64,000 nt of DNA from Linaria vulgaris (taxonomy: Eukaryota > Streptophyta > Magnoliopsida > Lamiales > Plantaginaceae): positions 29,771,269 to 29,835,268 of the forward strand of contig OX415253.1 in assembly GCA_948329865.1 (NCBI GenBank), written 5' to 3'. Of this stretch, positions 24,061 through 36,018 are shown in pieces. Within the stretch, counting starts at the first letter, position 1. Each line of letters opens with the position of its first letter. A program made the translations under genes and the position numbers. The notes below the pieces were generated by a model. The model was not told the origin of the DNA, ran no database searches, and saw only the letters and a list, made by a program, of their open reading frames with translations.

Positions 24061-24478
24061 ACCCATGAGCAGTAACAAATTACCTACGAAGAAAAGACAG
24101 GCTTCCACCCATGAGTGGTAACAAATCACCTACCAAGGATAAGGCAATTCCATGCCAATAACGCCAGACAATCACCAAGCTACCACAACTACTATACGAC
24201 AAGGATATAATATTCCTGGTCACAGAAAGAATTGCACAAGGTAAGATTTCTGCAAATAAACACCCTTCATTAAACATTGTAAAAACGGTCTTCAGCCAAT
24301 GGCATGGGGTACACTTTACATAGAAAAATTCTCCCAAGGAAATAACTGATACGGTATCAAAAAATGCCACTAGCCGACGACATAACCTACATATCATAAA
24401 GAAACTCATTCCTCTCAAGATCAGTGAATAACTCGGCTCGAATATCTTCCCGATGAAAGGGCCCAAGCCCGGATACAT
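24061..24478 (+). other. Tat 3' non-coding spacer
   Basis: Degenerate copies of the CTACCCATGAGC unit reach about 24135. The remainder shows no repeat or coding signal. Confidence 0.5.
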
Positions 24479-25908
24479 TCATTTCAAATTCTGGAAACTT
24501 TCAGGGCTCCGCACAAATATCGTCAGCATGTTCATCCATTCCCCGGGGAGACAAAGCCTCTGGATACTTATTCCATTTTGGACAACTACTTTCTGGATCG
24601 GGTGATAACCTGGAATACCGCATCGCACGGGGGACCCTATAACATTCCCTAACGTACGGCCCTGCGATAGCCCAAACAGGCACCCTTCCGACATAAGGCT
24701 CGATACCCATATTCATATCAGCACCGATGGGGGTACCACCATATGGTCGAGGAAAACTATGTGCTGGAGCAGTGACCTCAACATTAAAATCACTATCCCT
24801 TATGGAGCCATCAGCACCTGCCTCAGTACGAGGGGAAGATACAATTACCCCGTTGCGAGCTAAAGTTTCTGCTAATTTTGCATTCTGAATTTCCAAGTTT
24901 TAGAGGGACTCTCGATATGAACTGCCAAGCAAACGAATAATAATTAGTAAAGAATATGAGGGATGAACATTAGTAACTACTAAGAAGCAACAAGGCAAAC
25001 TCCTTACTGTATATAGCAGCATCATACATATGCGCGGTGCTAATTCCACCCCCAGATCTCGGCACAACTCAGAAGAATCAAAATTTCCATAAATATTTTC
25101 CAAACCGCGGATAGCATCCTCCTCACGGATATTATTATTCCCAATCCGCATAATTAACCGTTCCGAAAGGGGATCACTTAAAAAAGAATAATCTTCCTTC
25201 AATGGCGCTCTATTTTCGGATGACTTCTCAGTATCATTATTACCAGGGGCACCGCAGTACGCCTTGGAGTCGAAGTAGACGAGCTCGGAGCGGCCGACAC
25301 AGGGGGAGCCTCATCAATACTTTGTTTGCCAACACCAGAAGAGGATGCTAACCCATCAGGATAGAGCTCCTCACTCCCAGCACCGGACGACCCCGCGAAA
25401 TGATGCGCGCCAGAATGAGAACTTTCCCCAAACCCCCTGTGTGACGCTTCAAAGCGAGCCCGAACCCGAGGGTACCAATAATTAGCTGGCGCACCTTCTG
25501 GCGGCAGAGTCACTCTGACCCGTGGAGGGTTAGCAGTCATACGTTGATGGAAAGCATGATCCACGGTCATAGCGTGAATCCTGTCCTCTTCTAACCGAAT
25601 ACCTCTCGCTATGGCAGCGCGATCTCCAATAATAATGCTGCCACCATAAATATTTGATTGCATTACGAGATATTGATCAGGGAACTGAGAGTTCCGTTCA
25701 TGAAGACGGACTCAGAGTAACCTTAGATTTTCGGAAATTCTGGAAACTTGCATTAAACCGTCAACCAATGACGCATCCCTCGCAGGAATTTCAGATTCAG
25801 AAGACTCGTCGTCTGACATGATGAAAGCATTTTGCCTAGCAGGGCCAGCTTCACAATACTGCGGCGATACAACAAATTCTTTCTTCGAAGATTTTTCAGC
25901 ACGAACCA
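24479..25908 (-). pseudogene. Antisense ORF region (aORF) of the Tat element
   Basis: Four minus-strand coding-like blocks follow one another, antisense to pol. They begin MVRAEKSSKKEFVV (25908), MQSNIYGGSIIIGDRAAIAR (25663), KEDYSFLSDPLSERLIMRIG (near 25199) and EIQNAKLAETLARNG (24893). The second block runs into the third only after a one-base frame change near 25240. A possible donor (ACA|GTAAGG) lies between the third and fourth, and a TAA stop precedes the fourth. The protein is acidic at first, then Ser/Pro-rich; no known domain is recognised. Antisense ORFs between pol and the 3' LTR have been described for several Tat clades, with unknown function. Confidence 0.65.
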
Positions 25909-25966
25909 TCCTTTGGCAAAACAAGTAACGCGATTTATTACAAAAACGCGCGAGATATCTAAGCAA

Positions 25967-26510
25967 TATCGAAAGATATATCGAAATTGAGATCGAATAA
26001 GATATCGGGGAAATTTACCGACATCAAATTCGACATATTTCCGACAACGACAACACGGGGCAATAAGATAACGAAGGATGACACAGCAGGGACCGACTGT
26101 TATAAACAAACAAAACCTGGGGCCCGCAACATTAAATGCACCATAACGATGATTACTTAGAAACTCATATTCGATATGACTTTTGACATGAGTACAACGT
26201 ACAAACGAGAAATGGCACTACACATGACAGAGGGCTCGACCCAAACTTAGCTCTACAAAAAATGGGGGACCATCATACGTTTTAATTGTTTGTATTCGTA
26301 TTTGCGGGATCGCGTGTTTAAACAACCTAGAGTTCAAACGAGGACCTCATACAATGCGGTAACTGCACTGGGGGAGCGCACAAAACTAGTTCCAAGTGCA
26401 TTTCCCGCATTTTTGATTTCCGTCCTTCGAACTGGGGACGGGGGGTACATGTAACCCAAAAATTCAAAACTAAATTTGCGAATTCTTATCCCTAGGATAA
26501 TAATCCCCAA
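25967..26510. other. Tat element, promoter side of the antisense ORF
   Basis: Short CGATAT/ATATCG motifs cluster at 25950-26030. The rest is non-coding up to the polypurine tract. Confidence 0.45.
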
Positions 26511-26524
26511 ATTGGGGGACTACA
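26511..26524 (+). other. Polypurine tract of the Tat element
   Basis: ATTGGGGGACTACA directly precedes the 3' LTR start TGATATGG and is the expected primer site for plus-strand synthesis. The same motif occurs before the 3' LTR of the 51.9-58.7 kb element. Confidence 0.8.
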
Positions 26525-27043
26525 TGATATGGAGGTTTCTAGCATTTGGGCCCATCCTGGGCCACAGCCCATGAACGACCATATCGGGGATCACCTCCGA
26601 TTTGACATCGAATATAGGATTCGATATAGGCCAGCCGCGCCTATAAATATCCCGCCCCGCACACTGAGAAAGGCAATCAATTCCTCACATTGATTTACCC
26701 GCATCACATCGAATAGCAATATTCGATATTATACCCGATATAAGTACTCGATATGGTTTGGTCCATGTCTTCACTCAGCCTTCTATGGCGACCTGACCAT
26801 TGATATCACATCGAGACTCACCATCACATCGAGACTCACCCCCGATATCTTATCAGGACTCATCTCCGATATACGTCCAATACTCATCACCGACGTAGCA
26901 TCAGCAGGCAGTTTGGTGACGTCCCAACCTCGAGCAACAGGTTCCGGACCAAGTCTACACGAGATACCTAGTGTAGGCCTGATTTGAGATAGATTCGTTG
27001 TACTATTAGATTACTCACTTGTAACCGACCCCCCCCCCCCCCC

Positions 27044-27094
<51 letters not shown>

Positions 27095-27112
27095 CGATCT
27101 ATTGTCAAATCA
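26525..27112 (+). repeat. 3' LTR of the Tat element
   Basis: 588 bp, longer than the 5' LTR because of a C16/(CA)n/(TA)n tract at about 27029-27091. It lacks one ~24-bp CGATATCACATCGAG unit present in the 5' LTR. TATA box at about 26642. Confidence 0.93.
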
Positions 27113-27245
27113 AATGTGTAAAAAAAACTAAACTTATAGTGTATTCTTTTGGAGAATATGGTATTTTTGTTAAAAAAAATTAAAACATTTGGGGTGCAAT
27201 GTGTAAAAAAATATATTTTTGGGTGTATTAATTTACTATACATTT
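27113..27245 (-). repeat. Continuation of the ~85-bp unit array after the Tat element
   Basis: Starts with the second AATGT duplication and continues GTGTAAAAAAAACTAAACTT, ATTCTTTTGGAGAATATGG and a further GGGGTGCAATGTGTAAA. It is the same unit as at 19380-19577. Confidence 0.65.
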
Positions 27246-27464
27246 TGCACTATACTCTATAATCTCTAAAATAACGAAATTGCCCTTGAAAACTAGTCAC
27301 GTGGTCATGACGGGCTCAATTCTGGCCGAAAAAAAATTTAAATAGTAAACTGCCAGTCGGAGGAAACTTCAGATAGTCAGGTGCAGAAAAGGAAAGTTTG
27401 GTCGTATAAGTGCCAAAATCGCCAAAGTTGGTATACTACTCTGCAATTTTTCCTACTTCATAAT
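27246..27464. other. Short spacer downstream of the LINE
   Basis: No poly(A) tail or target duplication of the LINE is seen. CACGTGGTCATGACGGG and nearby sequence loosely resemble MULE ends, but no partner was found. Confidence 0.35.
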
Positions 27465-27860
27465 CTAAGCCCAAAGTACTCCTCTCTCTTCTTCAATTTG
27501 AACTTTCATGAGTCCATCAGTAACACGGTTCATCGTTCGAGGGATCCATTTGCACTTCACCTTCCATGGCATTCGAATGAGTGTTTTGCAAGCAAGCACG
27601 AGTACTCTAATGATTTCTCTCGGTTCTCTTTCCCCGTTAACCAACTTGTAACATTCCTCTGAGTCGGTTTCCACCTCAATTTGTTGTCTTCTTTGTTCCA
27701 TAGCAAACTCAAGTCCTCTTTTAATTGCTTCAAGTTCTGCTTCATTGACGCTAGGTGTTTATAGATTGTCCTTGAATCTCCAAATCCATTTGCCATCCTA
27801 TGAACGTAAGACTCAGGCTGTCAATCCTCTATTCACATCATTTCGCACACTTTCGTCAAC
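27465..27860 (-). pseudogene. LINE RNase H domain, 3' part
   Basis: Carries EAIKRGLEFA, VETDSEECYKLVNG and MPWKVKCKWIPRTMNRVTDGL in one frame, typical of the RNase H found at the C-terminus of plant L1-type LINE ORF2. Stops occur upstream (after GLTA and VLRS). The piece joins the LINE at 30707, from which it is separated only by the solo LTR and its duplication. Confidence 0.8.
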
Positions 27861-27865
27861 ATTCA

Positions 27866-30701
27866 TGTAACGTCCCAAAAATCAGGAAGAAAATAAATTT
27901 ATACTTTAGCCTTAAACTTTTGAAAATTTATATTTTTGACCCTAAATGTTTAGAAAAATTTGCATTTTAGTCCCTAAACTTAAAAGTTAGTCTTTTATTA
28001 TTTTTATAGGTCTCTAATCCTAAAATATATATATGTCAATTTCAAATATTAACCAAGTTGATTGAATTACCTAGAAAAATTACATAAGTAAATATGTATG
28101 TAACAAAGAAATCTAATTATACCTATTTGAATTTTAATTATATATAATTGAGGGACTTGATATGCAATTAACCAATTGATGAAGTAAGCCATGACATATT
28201 TTTGATGAGGTAAGCCATGACATACTTAAGAGCATGATTAAATTCATATTTTTTTGTGATTTATTATAAAATAATCAAGGTGAGACCTAAATAAGTATGA
28301 TTAAACTACTATTTTCGCCTATAAATACTCACCCTTCTTCACAATTTTTTATAGCCCAAAATAATCCAATTCTGCAAAGTAAGAAGAAATAAAAGTTGTT
28401 CGTTTTTGTGTTTTCGTTCGGAAAATAATTTTTCCAGATTTTTATCTTGCCATTTTCTACCCAAAAAGACCCCAAAACTTTTACTGTGCAGGAAATGCCG
28501 ATTCTGCACCTTAGAAAATCATAACTAAATGTATTAAAATCCTTTTTGATCAAGGCCAACAGCTGAATACTCTCATTGGTGTCTTATATCTTTTGTATGA
28601 AGACATCTTTCTCAAATAATATGATCTAGGAGGGCATAATCTATAAATCGTAAACTGGTGCTAGGAAATTCGATAGTAACTCTTATATTGCAAGAATTAT
28701 TTAGCATAGCAAACCTTTGTGTTTTCACAAAATACTTGATTCTCACATCTCTCATGATGCTAGAAACCATAAAGCATAAAAAGAATTAAAAACCAAGTTC
28801 GTTTGGATGTCCGATCAAAGGTAAAACCAAAGTTGCGGTGATTTTTCAGTTTATTTGACAAACCTTTGTTTTCTTAATTTATAAGTTTAATAGCCATCAT
28901 AATTCAATGTATTTATCATACACATAAATTTAACATGATATAGTATTAGTTATAATTAGATTATTATGATTTATAATCATGAATTGACATTTTTGTGATC
29001 TTATTTATAGCATTTAAATGGTAGATTTATCATGTCTAACATACTATTTTCACAAGTCTTACAAGATTATTCTTGCCACTTCATGACCTAACCATCAAAT
29101 AAGATTATTTATCATCCCTTATCACATGTTTTGATAAACCTCTCATGTTTATATCTTTATATTTAAGTTATAAAACAAGTATATGCATTTTTAAACTTAT
29201 TATGTAAAATAAAGTAATAAATGACTAAGTTATACATTTTAAGGTGTTATTTCGTATGATACTTATTTGGTGTGTGGTTATTAAAGTTGGAATTGATTAA
29301 AAACTAAAAAGATGAGTTTTTCTAGAGTTAGTTAAGTAATATGTTTTTTTTAAATTCATCATCTAAGATTTTTAGGTTTTGTGTAATGACATAAATTAAG
29401 CTTATGTGTTATTTACTAAGATTTACATTGTAACTAGCATTCTTAACAAGAACGTTCTCAATTTCACCAACATGAGAATTGAAGAAAAAGTACTAATATT
29501 TGTTGTGGTGAATTATAAATTCAGTTGATTAATATTATTTAAATTTGTTAAAGGTTTGACGACCTAATCAACGTCATCAAGGTTCCCCCGTACGAGTTAA
29601 GGTGAGGTTCCATTTCTAATTTGTTCTAGGCCCGTTTGGCATCCGGCCCTGAGGAACTTGGACATAAAAGTCACTACTCCTTTACCAAACCTCGAACAAC
29701 CAATATTTCATCATAATTCTGTTTGGCATCTCATCTCATAACATAATTACTCATCGTTAAATCATATCCAATCGTTTATTATTTATCATATATTATTTAT
29801 CATATCTATTCATAATCATGATAATTCTCCAATATTATAATCTCATCTGCTGGTTCTTGAATTGTACAAAGAACAACAAACTATGTTCGAGATATCTAGC
29901 TCAAGGAGCAACGGATATTATCCGATTTACTAGCTTGTTTGTTTATTCGTTATACCCATTGGGACGCCTTTGGGAATTTGGGCCCAGGGATTGAGTTGAG
30001 TTACTGCCGGGCAGTAAGGACTATCGGTTTAAGTAATTTCGCTTGATACCCATCTATTTAGGCGCCGCTTGCAGTCAGGAGTTGGCTGTAACTCGTGTGC
30101 TAGATCGACATGTACCCGAGCATGTCTCTTGATTGTTTGCGAGGTCACTCCTCGTCGGGAGGTATAAGGTAGAATAGTAGAAGTCATAAGGATGGATTTG
30201 TTCATTGTTAAGCACAAGTTCATTAACTATTCTATGAAAACTCCAGTACCATTGCTACATCAAATTGTCTAGTTGAACTGTTTCTACCGGTAAGATCACT
30301 CCCGAAATATATCCAGTAGGTCACAGTTAATTCTTGCATTACCAGTTCTTTTATATGAATCTCACTAAGTCATTAAAGACTTATTCCTCATTTCTTCTGT
30401 CCATTCCTCAGGATAAAATCAACATGGCAACATGGACCAAGTGAATAATTGTTCAGGCGTGCATTTTGAAATATTCGTGTTTTGTCATTAGTGCATAACC
30501 ATTAAAATGGTCACATTATTTGTAATATCAAGACTTTCGCTGTGTATATCAAAATATAATTTATAAAACATGTATGGTTTTGATCCTGAACAAGTGAGTC
30601 ACCTTCCTATGAGTTGCGCTTTAGTCTAGATTGGGTAAAGTGGCTGGCCACCACTGAACCAACTCGGATCCGAGCATGGCTCGTGGGGCGCGGTCGTCAC
30701 A
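27866..30701 (+). mobile_element. Solo LTR, ~2.8 kb, Tekay/Del-like, copy A
   Basis: Begins TGTAACGTCCC and ends GGTCGTCACA, with perfect 5-bp duplications ATTCA at 27861-27865 and 30702-30706. No internal retrotransposon sequence lies between, so it is a solo LTR left by LTR-LTR recombination. A TATA box (TATAAATAC at 28320-28328) on plus fits the orientation. The long length and the TGTAACG start resemble Tekay/Del Ty3 elements, which is an inference. A second copy lies inverted at 49228-51899. Confidence 0.9.
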
Positions 30702-30706
30702 ATTCA

Positions 30707-32515
30707 ATTTAACCCAACTTTTTTTGGGTTTTGACCATTTCTCCACACCCCTAGTAGTCGGCTTACTCCTTCTTGTGCTTTGGAATTCCAGGCTCAATTG
30801 CTTTATCATAAAGACACACCTTCTAACTCCCTCTCTCTCCTCTAAATACTTATGAGTTCCAGTATTTCCAAATCAGCCAAATTACTGAAATAAACAGTTC
30901 CAATCCTAACTCAGTCTGTCAATGCACGCATTTTCCTTGCTCCTAATGTTCTTCTTCAATCATTCGACTTCCGGGAGCAAATAAAGAATAGATAATTGGT
31001 CTTCTTTTAGAAGCTTCTCTCATATTCTTGTTGCGGCACGACAGTCTCTTAGCATATGTAACAATGACTCGTTCGTTTCTTCATATCTCAGACATAATGG
31101 TGAGTCCCTTAGTTTTCGATGTTTCATCAATCCGTTCATGGCCAACCGATTATGTATCACAAGCCAAATAAAATGGTAAAATTTATTACTAAGATCAGTT
31201 TTCCACGTCCAGCTAATATCTTTCCTCAATGATACATCCTTTGAATAGTGCTTCAAATAAGCTTTGTATGTCGTATGGCAAGTAAATTCACCACTCGCCA
31301 ATTCACTCAACATCACCTCATTGCTCTTATCTTGAAAAACTTTGCTTGCATCACACCAAGAATGTGTGATTGGATATCACCCCTCGCCCTATGCCTTCTT
31401 CGTCATACGCCTCGCTTAAACATAAGTTAGCCTCATTCGGATGAATCGTCACTTCATCGTCACATAGATTTTGCGTGCACCACCAATTGCCATACCAAAA
31501 CAAAATAGTTTTTCCATCTCTAATCCTCCACCGGATAAATGGTCTCATCAAACTCACGCAGTGCATGATACCTTTCCAAGTAGCACTAGCCGACAATATA
31601 GGCGAGCAATGAAGTATATTGTCTTCCTTAAGGTATTTTTCATGGATTTTCCATGCTAATTTTGACTATAATGCCTCATTACTCGTTCTTGAAAACTTAA
31701 TTCCCAAACTCCCTTTGAATTTTGGTCTCGTCACTTTCTGCCATCCCACAAAGTGTAGTTTATTATTCATAATGTTCGTCGACCTCGAAAAATATATATT
31801 GATCATATCGAGTTGATCACAAACATGCTTCTGAATCCAAGTGGATTGCATTGCTTAAACATGCATATCGGACGACATCGACTAAATAAGTGCCGCTCTT
31901 CCCATGAGAGATAGTAGTTTCTCTTTCCAACCGTTCAACCGCTTCATAACCCTATCAAAAAAATTTGCAAAGGCTTCTCGTGTCACTCGACCGTGTACTA
32001 AACATATTCCCAGATATTTGCTGAGGTTAGTAGTTTGTCCAAACCCAAGCGTTTCACTTATTTGACGTTTCAGCGCTGCTCTCTCACTTTTAGAAAAATA
32101 GACCTTCGACTTTCGGGGATTGAGCTTCAACACATATGACTTGCAAAACATATCCAATGCCCTCTTAATCGACTGCGTTGTTCGCGAGGTGGCCTTTCCC
32201 ATAAGCATTAAGTCATATGCGAAGAAAAGGTGCGACAACTTTGGTCCCCTTCGACATGCTATCGGCAGATGCCACTTCCTTCTCTTAACTGTTTCACTAA
32301 TCATGTAAGAGAGCATTTTCACACAAAGCACAAACAAATACAGAGACAGAGGATCTCCCTGAAGTAATTCACATGTGAGCTTAAACGCCTCTAATGGAGT
32401 ACCATTCCAAATAATATTAGTAGCCGCACTCCAAACACATAACATTATGAGTTCCACAAGCTCTTTCGGAAAATTGAACAGTCGCGGGGTTTCTTCAAGA
32501 AAGTCTTAATCCACT
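30707..32515 (-). pseudogene. LINE ORF2 remnant: RT C-terminal half, zf-RVT, start of RNase H
   Basis: Read from 32515 down. RT part: LIMLCVWSAATNIIWNG, LLQGDPLSLYLFVLC, FAYDLMLMG (the FADD-like site is FAYD here, a lost catalytic residue), LGI. Then HFVGWQKVTRPKFKGSLGI and IRDGKTILFWYGNWW. The zinc-binding zf-RVT block has FIWLVIHNRLAMNGLMKHR near 31150 and its His/Cys end. Last comes KKSWVKLNCD, the first strand of RNase H, cut by the solo LTR at 30706. The pieces lie in more than one frame with stops. The 5' part of ORF2 and ORF1 are missing, as in a 5'-truncated copy. Confidence 0.85.
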
Positions 32516-33680
32516 CCATTATATTCATCATACTTTTTGGTTTTTCAGCCTTTTCTCATTTAACTTTTAGGCTCAACAACTTTTGTTTTTCACATCCCAT
32601 CATTCTTCTCCTTTTATTTTCTCCCATATGATTTAATCAATGAATCTCTAGAAAACGGTGGGATAGTATATCATCCGGCTCATAGAAAAAGGCTTTAGTG
32701 GGGCTCTGAGGATTATTCTATTTGTAAAAAGGTTTTGTGCTTGGCTCAAACGCAATTCAAAAGATGGCATATTTCATTTCCTCAACGCATGTAAAGTCTA
32801 CAATCATCTCAAATAACAATCAAGCAAATCATTTAAGCATCACATCACATGCTATACACTATTTTCTCATGAATAAACAACACTTCTCTCAACACTTCTA
32901 CACTTGCAACAGATTGATAGGTGTATATGAAATAAAATATAATTTTGATAATATTATTCAAGATGTACTCAATTCACAAACATAAACTATTTGCATCTCA
33001 AGTTCATACTATATTATGCATATAACATCATTCATCTTTACTTATTCATGCTCACATGCTTCAAACTTAAATCTAATGACTCGATTTAAAAAAAATTAGA
33101 CTCTAAAACAAGATAAATATATAGCATAAATGATAAAAATCGAAGCTTTTCCACCCCCAACTTAGAATCAGACGATGTGCTCATCATCAAAATATATAAA
33201 ATAAAGCATAGATGATAGGGCTCATTCGATCAAGAATCATGCTCAGAGAACGCTCGTCCAATGGATGTTGGTGTTTCCTTCATTTGTCATCTTCCTTGAA
33301 ATGTGTCTTAATTCCATCCATCGATGGTTGTTGGTATTCCGAAGTTGCTCCTTGATCTCTTCCAGTTTGTTCACTAGCTCTGCATTGGTATGATTGGCTT
33401 GGTTAGTAACAGTATGGATGCTTTCCTCGGTGTTCCTGTGGCTGGATCAACGGTGTAGTAACGTCTGGATGCCATGTTCTTCTACAAAGAAAGAAAATAA
33501 AGTAAAGAAATTATCAAGAAAAATAGATAAATTGAGAATGGAGCAAGAAAAGAAAAAGTCTTATGAATTATAAGAGAAGTGAGAATTATACATGTGATTA
33601 GGATTCAAGAAATGTATATAAGAGTTTAAAAAAAAAATTGGTAATTTTTCATAAGTGGCATAACTCTTCCATATTAATTA
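32516..33680. other. Non-coding AT-rich stretch
   Basis: No gene, RNA or repeat family is recognised on either strand. Confidence 0.45.
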
Positions 33681-33684
33681 TAAT

Positions 33685-33850
33685 GGATAAAAACATCAAA
33701 CCCCCCAACCTATTGCCTCTTTTGCGACTTGCCCCATTGGCCTATGTTTATAAGCACTTTGCCCTTTCACCTTTGATGCATCTGTTGGATTTGCCTTGTC
33801 CCTTTCTCCGGCCAAAAACGCAGGAATATATTATTTAGATTTCCCCCACG
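33685..33850 (+). repeat. Orphan MULE-like terminal sequence
   Basis: Starts GGATAAAAACATCAAACCCC and carries TTTTGCGACTTGCCCC, ATAAGCACTTTGCCC, GGATTTGCCTTGTCC and CACGTGACC in the same order as the TIR of the 2919-5821 element. No inverted partner is seen nearby, so it is a lone or truncated end. Confidence 0.6.
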
Positions 33851-33999
33851 TGACCAATACATGTTATCCACAAGGGTATTTTTTCAAAATTTCTTGAGTC
33901 TCGTATGCGTCATTTACCTGATGTACTGCCAGCTGGTAGTCACTACCCATCCATATTCATTGAATTTGTCTATCCTTCTCCAGTCGAAGAGTAATTAGC

Positions 34000-34990
34000 A
34001 AAACTTTGTACTTTACCTCATTATTTGACACCTTGAACTCTAGTCTTCATCGTTCATTTCCACCAATAAATCTTCTGAAGCATGTGCTTTGATAATCAAA
34101 AGACGTGCGTAGGTTAGATCAAACTCTTTCAGCTTACTGCCCACTTTGCCATGCGCCTTGAGACTCCCTGTTGATCGAGGATGGTTCTCAACAAATATTT
34201 GGTCAACACCGTTATAGGATGTGTTGGAAAGTAAAGTTGTAACTTTCTAGCCGCATAACGAGTGCGTATGCGACCTTCTTGATCTAAGTATATCGTAGCT
34301 CCACACCTTTAAGCGTCTTTTTGGTCCTTCAACTATGACCATACTGTACTCACCGATTCTCTTCAACCGCCAAATAAATATAGCCTTTCAACCCCGACGA
34401 GTTCGACTAACAGTTTTGCGATTACTAGATACTTTTTAAATGCGTCAACAGCCTTTTGCCAAAGCCCGTCCCCGTGAATGTTTTTATGTTCCTCAAAATT
34501 TTGCAAAACAACAATCCTTGTTCTACTGATTTTTAAATGTAATTATTTAGTGCTATCATCCTTTTGTTCAATCTCCAGACTTCTCGAGGGGTACAAGCTG
34601 GTATCCCAAGTATGGCCTTCACATTCTACGGGTTTACTTTGATATCATTCTAGGTCACCATGTATTCTAGAGACTTTTCTCTTCTAATTCCAAACGAGTA
34701 TTTTATTGGATCGATCTTCATTTTGAATTGCAACATGGTTTACATGCACCGTTCTAGATGTTCTACTTAGATTTATGCCTTTTGACTTTTGACTATCATG
34801 TCGTCAATGTAAACTTCTATTGTGTCTCCTACCAACTCAACAAAAATCATATTTGTGAGTCGTTGATATGCCGCGTCAGTGTTCTACAATGCAAAATGGC
34901 ATTACAAGGTAGGAGAACACTCCATAATTGGTGATGAATCCTGTTTTCTTGAAATCGCCTTTCACCATCAGAATTTAATTGTATCTCTAA
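34000..34990 (-). pseudogene. Decayed Ty3 (Tat-type) RT/RNase H fragment
   Basis: The minus strand shows scattered pieces of RT: FITNYGVFSYLVMPF near 34960-34920 and a YIDDMIVKSQK-like site near 34800-34820. Lower down are pieces of RNase H (AFKKYLVIAKLLVEL near 34470-34420). Many stops and frame changes separate them. It is an old, heavily mutated remnant. Confidence 0.7.
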
Positions 34991-35094
34991 TCCCCATCCA
35001 TTATATAAGCATATCACATACAACTGCTGAGTCTACCAATTGATCGAAGCTAGTGAGGGGATACATATCCTACCAATTGATCGAAGTCAATATT

Positions 35095-35190
35095 CTTTAT
35101 TTTACGTGCAAACACTCTCTTTATTAATGATAACTTGTATGTACGTGCAAACACTCTCTTTATTTTACGTGCAAACACTCGCAGGTTGTT
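35095..35190 (+). repeat. Short direct repeats before the CACTA remnant
   Basis: ACGTGCAAACACTCTCTTTA occurs at about 35103 and 35143, and a third, partly different copy at 35167. CTACCAATTGATCGAAG is repeated at about 35033 and 35071. Confidence 0.75.
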
Positions 35191-35219
35191 TATACAGGAG
35201 GAGTGCGGTGGACTCAGTG

Positions 35220-36018
35220 CCATGGAGGTGCAAAAGAAGAGAAACACAGAGTACGTGGCATGGTTCAAGCAGACCTATTCAAGTGGCAAGTACATGACAT
35301 ACGATCGTGTTAAGCCATTGCTCGCAGGTCCACTCAACTCAGCGTTGTACTATGAAGGGTACAATGTGAGTGGGTTCCAGTTTCACACATATATGAGTTT
35401 GGGCCCTAAGAATAGTGATTGTAGCGGGGCTTATGCGAAGGGGGACATGGGAGGATCCGACGCCACCAACTTCTACGGGACATTGAACGAAATCATAGAG
35501 GTGGAATATTGGGGAGGTAGAAGACCTCTATACATTGTATTATTCAAGTGTAGGCGGTATGATATTAGAGCTCGAGGGACTCGTGTTCACGAGACGTACA
35601 AAGTGGTTGATATTAACCCACGATGGTCTCTCACAACCAACGAGCCTTTTATTTTTGCAAATCAGGCCCTTCAGTCGTACTACGCTCCGTATCCAGAACT
35701 TACGAATGGTCGACCGGGTCAAAAGGGATGGATGGTTGTATCTACTATACGGCTAGGCACGTGATCGACATGTCGTCACTAAGTGATTCGGGCAAAACTG
35801 AAACAGGGATGCCAGCGGAAGTGTTCCAAGAGAACGTATATGTAGGGATTAATATGTTCGTACACTTTCGCGCGTTTGATGTGGATATACAATTGGGACG
35901 GGCAGGTGAATCTGAGATCGTCGAAGATGTACAAGATAGAGGAGAAAAAGAAGCTGAAGAGGAAGACGAAGAAAGTGAAAACATGGAGCTAGATGGTGAT
36001 GATAGTGATACTCATTAG
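35220..36018 (+). pseudogene. CACTA transposase C-terminal part (DUF4216-type), frameshifted
   Basis: The frame from about 35220 to 35764 encodes EYVAWFKQTY, GYNVSGFQFHTYMSLGPKN, NFYGTLNEIIEVEYWGG, VLFKCRRYDI, ETYKVVDINPRWSLTTNEPF and GWMVV. This is the order of the DUF4216 domain near the C-terminus of plant En/Spm (CACTA) TNP2-like transposases. The continuation TARHVIDMSSL, with a strongly acidic tail (EAEEEDEESENMELDGDD) ending at 36018, lies in the next frame, so a one-base change is present near 35740. The catalytic transposase core upstream is missing. Confidence 0.78.

Larger units (their letters stand above)
19578..27112 (+). mobile_element. Ty3 LTR retrotransposon of the Tat lineage, internally deleted
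   Basis: Complete outer structure. The LTRs at 19578-20140 and 26525-27112 start TGATATGG and end CAAATCA. The 5-bp duplications AATGT lie at 19573-19577 and 27113-27117, a primer-binding site at 20142-20160 and a polypurine tract at 26511-26524. Tat lineage is inferred from the RT sequence, the second (archaeal-like) RNase H domain, the tandem repeats 3' of pol and the antisense ORF region before the 3' LTR. Most of gag, all of protease and the integrase core are absent. By eye the LTRs differ at about 23 positions plus one ~24-bp deletion and microsatellite changes, so the insertion is fairly young. Confidence 0.93.

Noticed and set aside
23141..24129. Long repeat-encoded frames as a repetitive protein gene
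   Set aside because: Frames are open on both strands because the unit is 90 bp, there is no independent promoter or splice evidence, and the array sits in the non-coding 3' part of a Tat element.
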